Positions 40,480 through 49,897 of a stretch of DNA of 64,000 nt are shown here, one piece after another. The position numbers and the translations under genes are program-made. The notes beneath the pieces are model-generated. The model was not told where the DNA came from. It worked only from the letters and a program-made list of their open reading frames with translations, and searched no databases. Each line of letters starts with the position of its first letter. Within the stretch, counting starts at the first letter, position 1. This DNA is from Pseudonocardia sp. (GTDB lineage Bacteria > Actinomycetota > Actinomycetes > Mycobacteriales > Pseudonocardiaceae): NCBI GenBank assembly GCA_025869365.1, contig JAOZVV010000025.1:16281-80280 (forward strand), in the 5' to 3' direction.

Positions 40480-41155
40480 ATCCCCGCTCCCCGCTCCGCT
40501 GCGATGTCGACCCGGCTCCGGGCGCACCGTATGACTCGTCTTCGGGGGAGGACCGGGCGGTGTTACCGACCTCTGCACGGTTTGACGTCGTATGCCCGAA
40601 CTCGGTCGGGTCTCGTGCCGGGCTCCCCCGATCTGCCACGACCGAGCGAGACTCAGATCACATCGACGGTGCCGAAGTACCTCGGTGCGCCCCCGGCCCG
40701 GAGGGCCGCGTGGAGGTGGCTGCGGCTCCGGGTGCCGGGCCGGTGGGACGACGGACGTTGCCGTACTCCATCCATTCCGTCACCGCCGCCCGTTCGGTGG
40801 GGCCGGGCGAGGCCGCGACCCGCGGTACGTCCGGTCGGGGACACGGGCCGCCGCAGCCGGCCGAGGGGGAGTGCCGGTAGCTGGGAGTGTCACCGAGAGG
40901 GCCGAATCCATCGATCGAGTGGTCATCGTGAGCTGCGTTCGGACCGGTAATGACCGAACGTGATGCTCGGACGGGCGGCGGTGAGGCTCTTTCAGCAATG
41001 CGACGATCACGCAGAGTTCACATTTCTGCACGTCAGGTACCCGTAACGGTGAGGGGCGTCTCATCGTTCATACGGTTGAGGATTCGACGAAACGTCGCGG
41101 GGTGACGGGACGACTTCCTCGTCACAGTGCTTTTCACGTGTCTTGGGGGCCGATC
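40480..41155. other. 676-base divergent intergenic region
   Basis: No gene is supported here; the open frames have no family resemblance and mostly no ribosome site. It separates the methyltransferases from the second polymer cluster. GTTAC is at 40562-40566 and GTAAC at 41043-41047. The last 130 bases are AT-richer and include small hairpins: CGACG-AAA-CGTCG (41085-41097), and GTGACG (41102-41107) pairing with CGTCAC (41120-41125). These probably lie in the 5' leader of the gene at 41156. Confidence 0.35.
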
Positions 41156-42610
41156 GTGAGTTCTGTCGAGTCACCGCGGGTGACCGGCCGTGGTCTGCAT
41201 CGCCGCTCGCCTTCCGTGACCGGCGGCGGCAAGCAGAGCTACGTGCGTCCAGAGTCGCCTGATCGTGGGGCGGCTGACCGCCTCACCGCGAAGGTCCGGG
41301 CCTGGATGATCGTCCTCCCGCTGGACTTCCTGCTCCTGCTGGTCCCCCTGACGTGGAACCCCGAGCAGTGGAAGGCGACCGTGGCCATGGCCGCGCTGAG
41401 CGTCGTCCTGCTCAGCGGTGGCCGCCGCTACCGGGCCCGCCTGCACCTGAGCGTGCTCGACGAGCTGCCCTCGATCCTCGGCCGGCTGTTCAGCGCCGGG
41501 GCCATCGTCGCCACCGTGATCGCGCTGCGGAACCAGCAGGAGGAGGTCGCCACGTTCCTGGTGAGCGGAGCGGCCGGCATCGGCCTGGTCGTGCTCGGCC
41601 GGGGCATGACGACCTGGCTCATCTCGGCCGCCCGCCGGTACGGCCGCACCCGGCACCGCACGATCATGCTCGGCGGCGGTCGGCTGGCCGCGGAGCTCGC
41701 GGAGACCCTGGTCCGGGACTCGCGCTACGGGCTCGAGCTCGTCGGCTTCGTCGACGAGACGGACGACGCGCCGGCGGTGCGGGCGACGCCACGCCTCGGA
41801 CGCCTGGCGGACCTGCAGGACGCGGTCCGGGCGAGCGGGGCGGACGTCCTGCTGATCGCGGACGGGGACTTCGCCGAACAGGACCTGCTGGACCTGCTGC
41901 GCATGCCCGCCTGTGTCCCGTGCGATCTGCTCATCGTGCCGCGGATGCACCACTTCCACACCCAGACGGGGATGCCGGACAGGATCGGCTCGGTCCCCGT
42001 CATGCGGATCCTGACGCCGTCCCTCGAGGGGCCGGCCCGGATGGTGAAGCGCGGCTTCGACATGCTGGTCGCGGGTGTCGCCCTGATCATCGTGGCGCCG
42101 CTGCTCGCCGCGTGTGCGGTCGCCGTCCGGGTCGAGGGCGGCCCCGGGGTGATCTTCCGGCAGCAGCGCGTCGGCCGGGACGGGATCATCTTCGACTGTC
42201 TCAAGCTCCGCTCCATGCGCCCGGCCGACGAGACGGACTCGGCCACCACCTGGTCCGTCGCGAACGACAACCGGGTCGGCCGGGTCGGCCGGTTCCTGCG
42301 CCGCACGTCGTTGGACGAGCTACCTCAGCTGTGGAACATCCTGCGTGGGGACATGACGCTGGTGGGCCCGCGGCCCGAACGCCCGCACTTCGTGGACAGG
42401 TTCTCCCAGCAGTTCGAACGCTACGGCCACCGCCACCGCGTGCAGGCAGGGCTGACGGGGCTGGCGCAGGTCAGTGGCCTACGCGGGGACACCTCGATCG
42501 CGGACCGGGCCCGCTACGACAACTACTACATCGAGAACTGGTCCCTGTGGCTGGACATCAAGATCATCATCAGGACCTTCTCGGAGGTCTTCTTCGCTCG
42601 CGGTCGATGA
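41156..42610 (+). CDS. Polyprenyl glycosylphosphotransferase (WcaJ/WbaP-like, full length)
   Basis: A 484-residue initiating sugar-phosphate transferase for the second polymer. About four N-terminal membrane helices precede a CoA-binding-like Rossmann domain (MLGGGRLAAELAETLVRDS). A fifth helix (MLVAGVALIIVAPLLAACAV) and the catalytic domain follow: VIFRQQRVGRDGIIFDCLKL, RRTSLDELPQLWNILRGDM, VGPRPERPHFVDRF, QAGLTGLAQVSGLRGDTS. The long form favours hexose-1-phosphate (WcaJ/WbaP) over the diNAcBac-type of the other cluster. GTG 41156 follows GGGGG; a GTG at 41102 would add 18 residues. First of a three-gene plus-strand operon. Confidence 0.92.
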   Translation: MSSVESPRVTGRGLHRRSPSVTGGGKQSYVRPESPDRGAADRLTAKVRAWMIVLPLDFLLLLVPLTWNPEQWKATVAMAALSVVLLSGGRRYRARLHLSVLDELPSILGRLFSAGAIVATVIALRNQQEEVATFLVSGAAGIGLVVLGRGMTTWLISAARRYGRTRHRTIMLGGGRLAAELAETLVRDSRYGLELVGFVDETDDAPAVRATPRLGRLADLQDAVRASGADVLLIADGDFAEQDLLDLLRMPACVPCDLLIVPRMHHFHTQTGMPDRIGSVPVMRILTPSLEGPARMVKRGFDMLVAGVALIIVAPLLAACAVAVRVEGGPGVIFRQQRVGRDGIIFDCLKLRSMRPADETDSATTWSVANDNRVGRVGRFLRRTSLDELPQLWNILRGDMTLVGPRPERPHFVDRFSQQFERYGHRHRVQAGLTGLAQVSGLRGDTSIADRARYDNYYIENWSLWLDIKIIIRTFSEVFFARGR

Positions 42611-42687
42611 GCCGCCCGGGTCCAGCGGCGGGCCAGGCGCGGATCGTCGGTCAACGTCCTTCTCACCACCTCCGAACGGGGCAGCTC

Positions 42688-43623
42688 ATGACGTCCGAAC
42701 TCACCGCACCGGTTCCGGCCGCCGCCGCGTCCACGCGCTCCTACGACTACGAGATAGTCCTGGTCACCTACCACAGCAGGGACCTCCTCGAGAGCTTCCT
42801 CCCGGCCATCCCCGAGGACGTCCCGATGGTGGTGGTGGACAACGGCCAGGGCGCGGACGGCATCGACGAGCTGGTCGCACCCCGCACGGGCACCCGGTAC
42901 CTGGTGGGGCCGAACCGGGGCTTCGCGGCGGGCGCGAACCTGGGGGCCGCGACGTCGACGGCGGAGCACCTCGTCTTCGTGAACCCGGACAGCGAGCCCA
43001 CGCTCGACCAGCTCGACCAGCTCGTCGAGCCGCTGCGCCGGGACTCCGGGCTCGGCCTGGTGTCGGCCACGACCCGGCTGCCCGGCGGAAGCATCGAGAT
43101 CGGGGTGGGGGGCTGGGAACCGACGGTGCGCCGCGCGCTGGTCCACGCCACCGGACTCCACAAGATCTTCCCGCGCGCGGGCCTGTGGGCGACGCCGGAA
43201 CCCGGCGCGCCGCTCGAGGTCGACTGGCTCGGCGGCGCGGTCATGGCCTGCCCCCGCGAGGTGTTCGACCGCCTGGGCGCGTACGACGAGGGCTACTTCG
43301 TCTACAGCGAGGACGTGGACTTCGGCCGCAAGCTCCGGCTGGCCGGGATGCGCCAGCTGCTGCGCACGGACGTGATCCTGCCGCACATCGGCGCCGGTTC
43401 CGGCGACGCCCGGACGTGGATGCTGCAGATGCGCGCCGGATCGATGGTGCAGTACCTGCGCCAGAACAACCCGCGCCGGACGACGAACGGGATCCGGCTG
43501 GCGCTCACCGCGGGCTACGCGGGCCGCTACGTCGTCTGCCGGCTCCGCCACCGCGACGCCGTCGCGGCCGAGCACGCCGCCTACATCCGTGGGCTCTGGG
43601 TGGGCACCCCCGCCACCCCCTGA
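42688..43623 (+). CDS. Glycosyltransferase family 2, rhamnosyltransferase-like
   Basis: A 311-residue GT-A transferase. It shows YEIVLVTYHSRDLLESFL, VVVDNGQGADG, YLVGPNRGFAAGANLGAATS, the D-x-D-like FVNPDSEPTLDQL, DWLGGAVMACPREVFDRLGA and the acceptor-side YDEGYFVYSEDVDFGRKLRL. The ED near the end is the usual catalytic base. The pattern is that of WbbL-type rhamnosyltransferases, which fits the dTDP-rhamnose genes nearby. It follows the initiating transferase by 77 bases, so it may add the second sugar. Donor assignment is inference. Confidence 0.88.
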   Translation: MTSELTAPVPAAAASTRSYDYEIVLVTYHSRDLLESFLPAIPEDVPMVVVDNGQGADGIDELVAPRTGTRYLVGPNRGFAAGANLGAATSTAEHLVFVNPDSEPTLDQLDQLVEPLRRDSGLGLVSATTRLPGGSIEIGVGGWEPTVRRALVHATGLHKIFPRAGLWATPEPGAPLEVDWLGGAVMACPREVFDRLGAYDEGYFVYSEDVDFGRKLRLAGMRQLLRTDVILPHIGAGSGDARTWMLQMRAGSMVQYLRQNNPRRTTNGIRLALTAGYAGRYVVCRLRHRDAVAAEHAAYIRGLWVGTPATP

Positions 43624-43660
43624 CCACCCCACGTCGTCCACCCCGAGAGGCCCCAGCGCG

Positions 43661-44563
43661 ATGAGACTGCGCATCGTCTTCCGCTCCTACGGCGGCGAGA
43701 ACATGAAGAACCGCCCGCCGTACTACCGCAAGCTCACCGCACTGCGCTCGGCGGTCCGCGCGGCCGAGGCCGCCGGCGCGGAGATCACGTTCATGAACGA
43801 CGGACCGATGCCGGAGGACAGGCTCGCGGTGATGCGCGAGAACGGCGGCGAGATCGTGACGCTGCCGGGCGTCGGCATGCGGAAGTCCTATGTGGCGGGC
43901 CTGCGCCTGCCGTCCCGCCGGGGCTGGGCCGCCGAGGACCTCGTCTGGTTCAGCGAGGACGACTACCTCTACACCCCGGACGCGTTCGTCCGGCTGATCG
44001 CGGCGGCCGAGCGGCTCCCGGACGCGGACTACTTCGGGCTGTACGGGGACGACGCCGACTTCCCGGTGTGCGACAACTCCGACTGGACGCCGCCGGGCTG
44101 GGACCCCGGTCCCTCGGTGGACGTCGACGGCCAGCAGTGGTCCCGCATCGTCAGCACGGCGAGCACCTTCGGGGTCCGGGCCGGCGCGCTGCGCCAGGAT
44201 CTGTCGATCTTCGTCCAGGGCCTGTTGCCCCACAAGAAGATGTACCGGGACCACGACACCTGCGTGGTGTTCCAGGGCTACCGGCCCCACGAGTGGGACC
44301 AGTTGCTCCGCGACGTCACCGGCCGGGCGGCGGGCACACCCAGGGACCGGGTGCGCGAGGCGGCCCTGGCCCCGTTCAAGGCGGCGCTCAACGTCCGGGC
44401 CCACCGCCGCCCCGAGAACCGCCGGACCTTCGTGGCAGCGTTCCCGAACCTCGCCACCCACCTCGAGGTCGAGTGGCTCTCGCCCGGCCGGGACTGGGCC
44501 GCCGTCGCGGCGGACACCGAGCGGTGGTGGGCGGAACAGCGCTCCGCCGCGCTGGGCCGTTAG
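43661..44563 (+). CDS. Predicted GT-A fold glycosyltransferase-like protein
   Basis: A 300-residue protein with no membrane segment. The N-terminus LRIVFRSYGGENMKNRPPYY and the acidic strand DLVWFSEDDYLYTPDAFV (about residues 97-114) look like a GT-A enzyme, with EDD as the metal-binding motif. The remainder (GLYGDDADFP, VSTASTFGVRAGALRQDLSI) is consistent with acceptor binding. I do not recognise a specific family. A GAGAGG site lies ten bases before ATG 43661. Its stop overlaps the convergent flippase stop by four bases (TTAG). Probably the third enzyme of the repeat unit assembly for this cluster. Confidence 0.7.
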   Translation: MRLRIVFRSYGGENMKNRPPYYRKLTALRSAVRAAEAAGAEITFMNDGPMPEDRLAVMRENGGEIVTLPGVGMRKSYVAGLRLPSRRGWAAEDLVWFSEDDYLYTPDAFVRLIAAAERLPDADYFGLYGDDADFPVCDNSDWTPPGWDPGPSVDVDGQQWSRIVSTASTFGVRAGALRQDLSIFVQGLLPHKKMYRDHDTCVVFQGYRPHEWDQLLRDVTGRAAGTPRDRVREAALAPFKAALNVRAHRRPENRRTFVAAFPNLATHLEVEWLSPGRDWAAVAADTERWWAEQRSAALGR

Positions 44564-45852
44564 GAACTGGCGCTCTCGGGTTCGGGGAGACCCGCTGCCG
44601 AGCCCGAGTCCCGCCTCGCGACGAATGCCCTCGCCTCGCGGCGCAGCCGCATCCAGAACGGGATCAGGATCAGCCAGTTGGCGATCCCGAACCCCCAGGC
44701 CGCCCCGTACGCACCGTCGAGCAGGACGCCGACGACACCCCCGGCGAAGATCAACGGCGCCAGGAGCAGGTTCAGGGAGAACGTGACCGAGGTCCGGTCC
44801 ATCGCGATCAACATGATGGCCGCGCCGAGGCTGAGTGTCCCGCCGGCCTGCGAGGCGATGGTCGGCCACAGGATCGCGGAGGTGCCGGGCCACGTATCAC
44901 CCAGCAACGCGACGCCGACGCTGTCCGGCAGCAGGACGAAGACCAGGCCCCACACGAATCCGGCCGCACAGATCGCCAAGGACACCGCCATCCCGCCCTG
45001 CACCCACTGCCGTGCGCTGAGCCGGCTGCGGCGACGGGCGAACTCCGGGACGGCGAAGCTGATCGCGGCGACGGCGAGGATGGTGGTCGGGCCGAGCAGT
45101 ACCTGCACCCCGCGAAGGGAGCCGATGGCCTCCAGGGACGCGATGCCCGCGATCAGCAGCAGGGCTCCCTGCTGTGCCCCCTGGACCGTGGCGAACTCCG
45201 CGACCATGAACCCGGTGGTCCGGCGATGCGTCCTCGCCCACGTCAGCGCCCGGTCCGGCCTCGGCAGGACCCGGGCCTGCCGGATCCCCAGCGCGGCGGC
45301 CGCCAGGGCGGACCCACCCCAGACCAGGACCAGCGGCCCCACCGCGGACATCCCCACGGCCACCAGCGCGATGACCGCGCCGAGCTGGAGGACGGCCCAC
45401 ACCGCGTCGTTCGCGGCGGCGGCGGCCGGGCGGCCCTCGGCGAAGAAGACGTAGCGCCAGGCGTCCTGGACCAGCAGGGCAGGGAAGACGACGCCCAGCG
45501 CGAGCAGCGCGTGACCGGCGGCCTGCCCGATCAGCAGCCCCGCGATCACGCAGCCCACCCCGCTCACCACACCGATGGCGAACGCGGTGCCGACGGCCGC
45601 GGCGGAGGCGCGCCGGAACTCGTCCTTCCCGGCGTCGGAGAACTTGATGCCCAGCGGTGAGCTCGCCAGGGCCCTGCTGATCCCGATCCCGAGGGTGAAC
45701 ACGGTGAACGCGACCGCGAAACCACCGAAGTTCTGCTCGTCGACGGAGCGGGCGACCAGGAAGGACAACACCGCGTTCGTACCGCTGGAGATCACCTGGT
45801 CCACCAGGTTCCAGCCGGCCCGCTTGGCGACACCGGGCAGCTTCACCGTCAC
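44560..45852 (-). CDS. Polysaccharide flippase (Wzx-like), second cluster
   Basis: A 430-residue membrane protein with twelve or more helices and the transporter-type start GWNLVDQVISSGTNAVLSFL then ARSVDEQNFGGFAVAFTVF. It would flip the second polymer's lipid-linked repeat. GTG 45852 overlaps the stop of the GH5-like gene as GTGA. It is the last gene of a four-gene minus-strand operon (Wzz, Wzy, GH5-like, Wzx). It differs markedly from the flippase at 19449. Confidence 0.85.
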   Translation of the reverse strand: MTVKLPGVAKRAGWNLVDQVISSGTNAVLSFLVARSVDEQNFGGFAVAFTVFTLGIGISRALASSPLGIKFSDAGKDEFRRASAAAVGTAFAIGVVSGVGCVIAGLLIGQAAGHALLALGVVFPALLVQDAWRYVFFAEGRPAAAAANDAVWAVLQLGAVIALVAVGMSAVGPLVLVWGGSALAAAALGIRQARVLPRPDRALTWARTHRRTTGFMVAEFATVQGAQQGALLLIAGIASLEAIGSLRGVQVLLGPTTILAVAAISFAVPEFARRRSRLSARQWVQGGMAVSLAICAAGFVWGLVFVLLPDSVGVALLGDTWPGTSAILWPTIASQAGGTLSLGAAIMLIAMDRTSVTFSLNLLLAPLIFAGGVVGVLLDGAYGAAWGFGIANWLILIPFWMRLRREARAFVARRDSGSAAGLPEPESASS

Positions 45853-46952
45853 GACCCTCCTACTTCTGCCAGTGGGGTGTCCCGGACGAGGTCGACGAGC
45901 GGATCGCCGATCTTGGTGCTCAGCTTGCACGTGGACAGCGTCTCCGCCGTGTACGACCAGTACAGGGCACCCGCGATCCGCGGGTCGGCGGCGTAGGCGT
46001 CGATCTTGCCCTGGGCGGTGCGGGCCCGCTCCGCGACGGTGTCGCACGGCCGGCCCTGCTCGTCCCTCGCACCCGGCGGACCCGCGTAGATCCCCCACTC
46101 CCCGACGAAGAGGGGTTTGTCCACAGTGGTCGCGGCCGCCAGCGCCGGCTCGACGTGATGCGACTCCGCCGGGACGTCGTCGTACTCGTGAAGGCTGACG
46201 AGATCGATCCCGGGACTCGCGTGGAGCTCGGTGAACGCCTCCACGCCGCCGTACGTGTCCGGCTGCAGCGTTCCGGAGCTGACGAGCTGGTGCGGGGCAA
46301 GCTGATGGACGAGCCCCCCCGCGTCGTCGAAGAACGCCCGGAGCGCAGGGACGGTGACGGCGCCGGGTTCGTTGATGAGCTCCCACACCGCGACGGTCGG
46401 GTTCTGGGCGTAACGCGGCACCACCGTCCGGACCCAGTCCAGGTACTCGCCCCGGTAGCCGCTCTCGTACCAGGCCTGGTCCTTGGGGGTGTCCCCGCAG
46501 TAGCCGTGGGCATCGGTCAGGACGATGATCAGCCGCTGCCGGTGCTGCGTCGCCGAGGCGACGATGGCGTCGACGTCGGCCAGGTTCGCCCCGGGCAGCA
46601 CCGAGAGGCGGACCACGCTCTCCGGTCGCATCGTGGCGAAGAAGTCGTCGCGCGCCGGCCCGGTGATGTTCTCCGGGGGGTTGCCGCACCCGAGCATCAC
46701 GTAGTTGTTGAAGCCCAGGAAGCGATACGGGCGCCCGTCGAGGACGAGGCCCGTCCCGACGCGGTGGACGAAGCCGGGTGTGGTGTCGGACCCGGACCGT
46801 ACGGCGGTGTCCTCGTCCTCCCGGGACATCCCGTTCGCGACGAGACTCCAGGCGACCGCGGCCAGGACGAGCGCCAGGGCGCCGACGATCCAGGGTGCCC
46901 GACGTCGTCCTCGGCCGGGTTTCGGCGGACGGGTCGACGTGGCTGGCGGCAT
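45849..46952 (-). CDS. Membrane-anchored GH5-like glycoside hydrolase
   Basis: A 367-residue secreted or membrane-anchored glycanase. An N-terminal basic stretch and one helix (PWIVGALALVLAAVAWSLVA) export it. The TIM-barrel domain shows YRFLGFNNYVMLGCG, LIIVLTDAHGYCG, the acid/base glutamate in VAVWELINEPGAV, the LVSLHEYDD strand and the nucleophile glutamate in KPLFVGEWGIYAG. This is the pattern of clan GH-A, family 5/mannanase-like. Placed between polymerase and flippase genes, it probably trims or releases the polymer of this cluster. A relative is encoded at 52711. Confidence 0.85.
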   Translation of the reverse strand: MPPATSTRPPKPGRGRRRAPWIVGALALVLAAVAWSLVANGMSREDEDTAVRSGSDTTPGFVHRVGTGLVLDGRPYRFLGFNNYVMLGCGNPPENITGPARDDFFATMRPESVVRLSVLPGANLADVDAIVASATQHRQRLIIVLTDAHGYCGDTPKDQAWYESGYRGEYLDWVRTVVPRYAQNPTVAVWELINEPGAVTVPALRAFFDDAGGLVHQLAPHQLVSSGTLQPDTYGGVEAFTELHASPGIDLVSLHEYDDVPAESHHVEPALAAATTVDKPLFVGEWGIYAGPPGARDEQGRPCDTVAERARTAQGKIDAYAADPRIAGALYWSYTAETLSTCKLSTKIGDPLVDLVRDTPLAEVGGS

Positions 46953-46988
46953 GCTGATTCGTGTCTCCGGGAATGTCGTACGGGTCGG

Positions 46989-48344
46989 CTAGCGGGTGAT
47001 GGGTTGCGGCCCCGGCGGCCCTGCGGTCCCGCCGCGCTGCGGGAGTCTGCGGGCCGCCGTCGGGGTCGGACGCAGGTAGGGGCCCGCGGCGAACAGGCCG
47101 GTCATGAGCCAGCAGAGGTAGACGGTCTGGGGTTGGAGCAGGCTTCCGGACAGTACGAAGTAGACCATCACCGCGCACACGCCGAGTGTCGGTGACGGCA
47201 CACGCCTGAAGAACAACAGCAGGATGAAGGCGACGAAGACGAGCATCGCCGGCAGGCCGTACTCCCCGACCAGCTTCGGCAGCGCGGGGTAGTTCGCCAG
47301 GCGGCCGCCCGGGTTGAAGTAGTCCAGGTCCCGTGTGACGGAGCCCGGGCCGCGCCCGAGCAGGAACGAGGCGACGTCCGAAGGTGCGGCGGCGAGGACC
47401 GTCTCGTACGGCGCCACGAAGCGGATGTTCCCGCTCGAACCCGAGGAGGAGCTCTCCGCGGACCGCTCCGCGAGGAGGCTCCCGGCCGGGGTCAGCCCGA
47501 CCACCACGACCGCGACCAGCACCACCGAGGCAGCGCGCAGGGACCACTGTCCGCCGCGTCGGATCGCCAGGGTCACCAGGCCGGCTCCGAGCAGGAGCAG
47601 TCCGGTGCCGGCCATCGTCGTGAGGATGGCGGCCCCGAACACCACCAACCGCCACTTCGCGCCGCCGCGGAGGAGCTGGATGATCGCGGCGAGCGCCAGG
47701 AACTGCGAGGCGAAGCTGGCCTCGAGGAAGACGATCCCGTTCGCCTTGTAGATGTCCGAGCCGTAGTAGAGGGGGTAGCTCAGGTTGTACTCGGTGCTGT
47801 AGAGGAACTGCGACGGGACGAAGTCCAGCAGGTCCTCGAAGGGCCAGCCGGCCATCTGGGCCGCCCACTGTCCGATGCAGAGCACGGCTCCGAGGACCAT
47901 CACGCGCTGGAAGAACTCCAGCACGTCCGGGAAGCGGGCGCGCAGCGCCGGCGAGGCCCGGAAGCACAGCGGCAGGTAGATCGCGAGCAGCAGGTACAGC
48001 GACGAGATCGACGGCTCGATGGTGACCAGCGGCCAGGACAGGACCGACGCCAGGCAGCACGCGGCCATCGCGGCGGCCCAGAACAGGACCCGGGTGCGGT
48101 CCGGGACGAGATGACCCTGCAGCGAGAGGACGAGCACGACCAGGAACGCGACCGGCAGGCTCACCGACATGACCTGGCCGGGGATGACGAACCGCTGGAA
48201 CACCGTCAGCGTGATGATCAGCGCGTAGATCCAGCCGAGGGGTGACCGCGTCATCCGGCGCGCCGCCGGAACCCTCGGCACCGTCGGCCGACCACCCGGG
48301 CGCAGCGCGACGGGCTGCGGTCCCGGCACGACTTCCGCGCTCAT
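46989..48344 (-). CDS. O-antigen polymerase (Wzy-like), second cluster
   Basis: A 451-residue membrane protein with about twelve helices. A 30-residue cytoplasmic leader (MSAEVVPGPQPVALRPGGRP) precedes the first helix at LGWIYALIITLTVFQ. The polymerase loop contains YYGSDIYKANGIVFLEASFA, SGNIRFVAPYETVLAAAPSD and LLGRGPGSVTRDLDYF, consistent with a Wzy, although the conserved H of Wzy_C is not obvious. ATG 48344 overlaps the Wzz stop as ATGA and is preferred over ATG 48254. Low similarity to the polymerase at 17024. Confidence 0.8.
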   Translation of the reverse strand: MSAEVVPGPQPVALRPGGRPTVPRVPAARRMTRSPLGWIYALIITLTVFQRFVIPGQVMSVSLPVAFLVVLVLSLQGHLVPDRTRVLFWAAAMAACCLASVLSWPLVTIEPSISSLYLLLAIYLPLCFRASPALRARFPDVLEFFQRVMVLGAVLCIGQWAAQMAGWPFEDLLDFVPSQFLYSTEYNLSYPLYYGSDIYKANGIVFLEASFASQFLALAAIIQLLRGGAKWRLVVFGAAILTTMAGTGLLLLGAGLVTLAIRRGGQWSLRAASVVLVAVVVVGLTPAGSLLAERSAESSSSGSSGNIRFVAPYETVLAAAPSDVASFLLGRGPGSVTRDLDYFNPGGRLANYPALPKLVGEYGLPAMLVFVAFILLLFFRRVPSPTLGVCAVMVYFVLSGSLLQPQTVYLCWLMTGLFAAGPYLRPTPTAARRLPQRGGTAGPPGPQPITR

Positions 48345-49822
48345 ACCCGGTGCGAACCCTCCGTGGCGCCGAGGGAGAGCGGGCCCTCTTCGCGCCGCTG
48401 CGGGGACCAGGACACCTTGCCACGCGCGGTGTTGCCGACGAGGACGTAGCCGAGGACCCCGACCCCGGCGAGCCCGATCCGGCGCCCCATCTCGTGTGCG
48501 TCGTCGACGGAGGTCTGCTCGTCGATCACGAGCACGACGCCGTCCACGCCGCGGCCGAGCGCGAGACCCAGGGACCGCTCGGTCAGTGGCGGCCCGTCGA
48601 CGAGGACGAGCGACGAGCGGTCCCGCAGCCGCTCGACCGCGGAGCGGAGCACCTGCGGCCGCGCCGCCGCACCGGTCGGTGCGGGTGCCCACCCGTCGAT
48701 CGGTACGACACCCAGCTCGGTGTCCGCGATCTTCCAGGTGCGCAGCGCCGCGCGGACCGGTGTGGCCGGGTCCGCGAGGGCCTCCAGGCCGTGGCCCGGG
48801 TCGACGTCGGTCATCGCGCTGACGCCGCGCTGCTTGAGCCCGCCGTCGATGACCACGACCTCGCGGCCGGCCCGGGCGGCCGAGACCGCCACGGCGACGA
48901 CGAGCGAGGTCGACGTCAGCGCGCGCTGCCAGCTCAGGAACAGGACGCTGGAGCTCTCCCGGCCCTCCAGCGCCAGGTCGATGGCCATCAGCACGTCGTG
49001 GGCGGCGTGGAGCTGGGGCGAGTTCGCCTCGGTGGAGATGATCTCGTCGCTGGTGGAGGAGGTGGCGGCCGGGTAGCGCGAGAGCAGTGGCGCGCCGATC
49101 AGCAGGTCCAGGTCCGCCACGGACGCCCGGCCGGCCTTGCGCTGGTCCCGGACGAGGACGACGCCGATGGCGAGCAGCGCCGCGACGAGGCCGAGGATCA
49201 CCGCGTTCTGGGTGGGCAGCGGCGCCGACGGGCTCGACGGCAGCGAGGCGGGCTCGACCGCGGCGACGCCGTCGCCGTAGGCCGCGGCGCGGAGCCGGAT
49301 CTGCTCCTTCTGCGTCGCGTCCGCGACGGCCTCGATCCCGGCCTCCGCGAACTGCTCGACCCGGGCCCGGGACGTCTCGCGGTAGGACTGGACGACGGCG
49401 TCGGCGATCGCCCGGGCCTGCTCGGCCTCCGGGCGGACGACGGTGACCGTCAGCCGGCTGGTGTCCGCCGACGGGGTGGCCAGGACGTCGCGGCGTAGTT
49501 CGTCCACCGGCACCGCCGGGTCGACGGCCTCGCCGGCCCGCTGCAGGACGTCGGAGGTGACGACGAGCTCGGCCTGGTCCGCGGTGAACCGGACCGGGTC
49601 CCCGCCGCCCTGGTCGAGGGGGGTGAACAAGGCGTCCGCACCGAGGTAGACCTGGCTCTCGGCGGTGTACTCGGTGGGGAGGGTGAGCGAGCCCAGGAAG
49701 CCCACCACCGCCCCGCCCACCAGCGCGAGCGCGATCGTGAGGGCGTGCCGCCGCAGCGATACCAGCAGCCCGGGCCGGGACCGGTCCGATGGCGGATCGA
49801 GGACGACCACCTCATTGCTCAC
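48341..49822 (-). CDS. Wzz-type chain-length regulator with degenerate BY-kinase domain
   Basis: A 493-residue protein with two membrane helices (about residues 27-49 and 208-226) enclosing a Wzz domain, then a kinase-like domain. The Walker A region reads LFLSWQRALTSTSLVVAVAV, with no G-x4-GKT/S, while Walker A-prime (VVVIDGGLKQRGVSAM) and Walker B (LVLVDGPPL) are only partly kept. There is no terminal tyrosine cluster. The kinase is probably inactive and may only bind partners. GTG 49822 has AGGAGA seven bases upstream. First gene of the four-gene operon. Confidence 0.82.
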   Translation of the reverse strand: MSNEVVVLDPPSDRSRPGLLVSLRRHALTIALALVGGAVVGFLGSLTLPTEYTAESQVYLGADALFTPLDQGGGDPVRFTADQAELVVTSDVLQRAGEAVDPAVPVDELRRDVLATPSADTSRLTVTVVRPEAEQARAIADAVVQSYRETSRARVEQFAEAGIEAVADATQKEQIRLRAAAYGDGVAAVEPASLPSSPSAPLPTQNAVILGLVAALLAIGVVLVRDQRKAGRASVADLDLLIGAPLLSRYPAATSSTSDEIISTEANSPQLHAAHDVLMAIDLALEGRESSSVLFLSWQRALTSTSLVVAVAVSAARAGREVVVIDGGLKQRGVSAMTDVDPGHGLEALADPATPVRAALRTWKIADTELGVVPIDGWAPAPTGAAARPQVLRSAVERLRDRSSLVLVDGPPLTERSLGLALGRGVDGVVLVIDEQTSVDDAHEMGRRIGLAGVGVLGYVLVGNTARGKVSWSPQRREEGPLSLGATEGSHRV

Positions 49823-49897
49823 GGCAGACTCTCCTTCTCACACGCCTCGACGACGGGGGTCCGCAGCGCCGCGGTGCGGCCCGGGCCGCCGAGGTGC

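Noticed and set aside
40592-40963. 123-codon frame in the large intergenic gap
   Set aside because: Arg/Gly-rich with no ribosome site or recognisable domain; probably chance.
44560-48423. Single 1287-residue fusion protein
   Set aside because: The open frame crosses antisense or out-of-frame parts of the polymerase and GH5-like genes; the flippase starts at GTG 45852.
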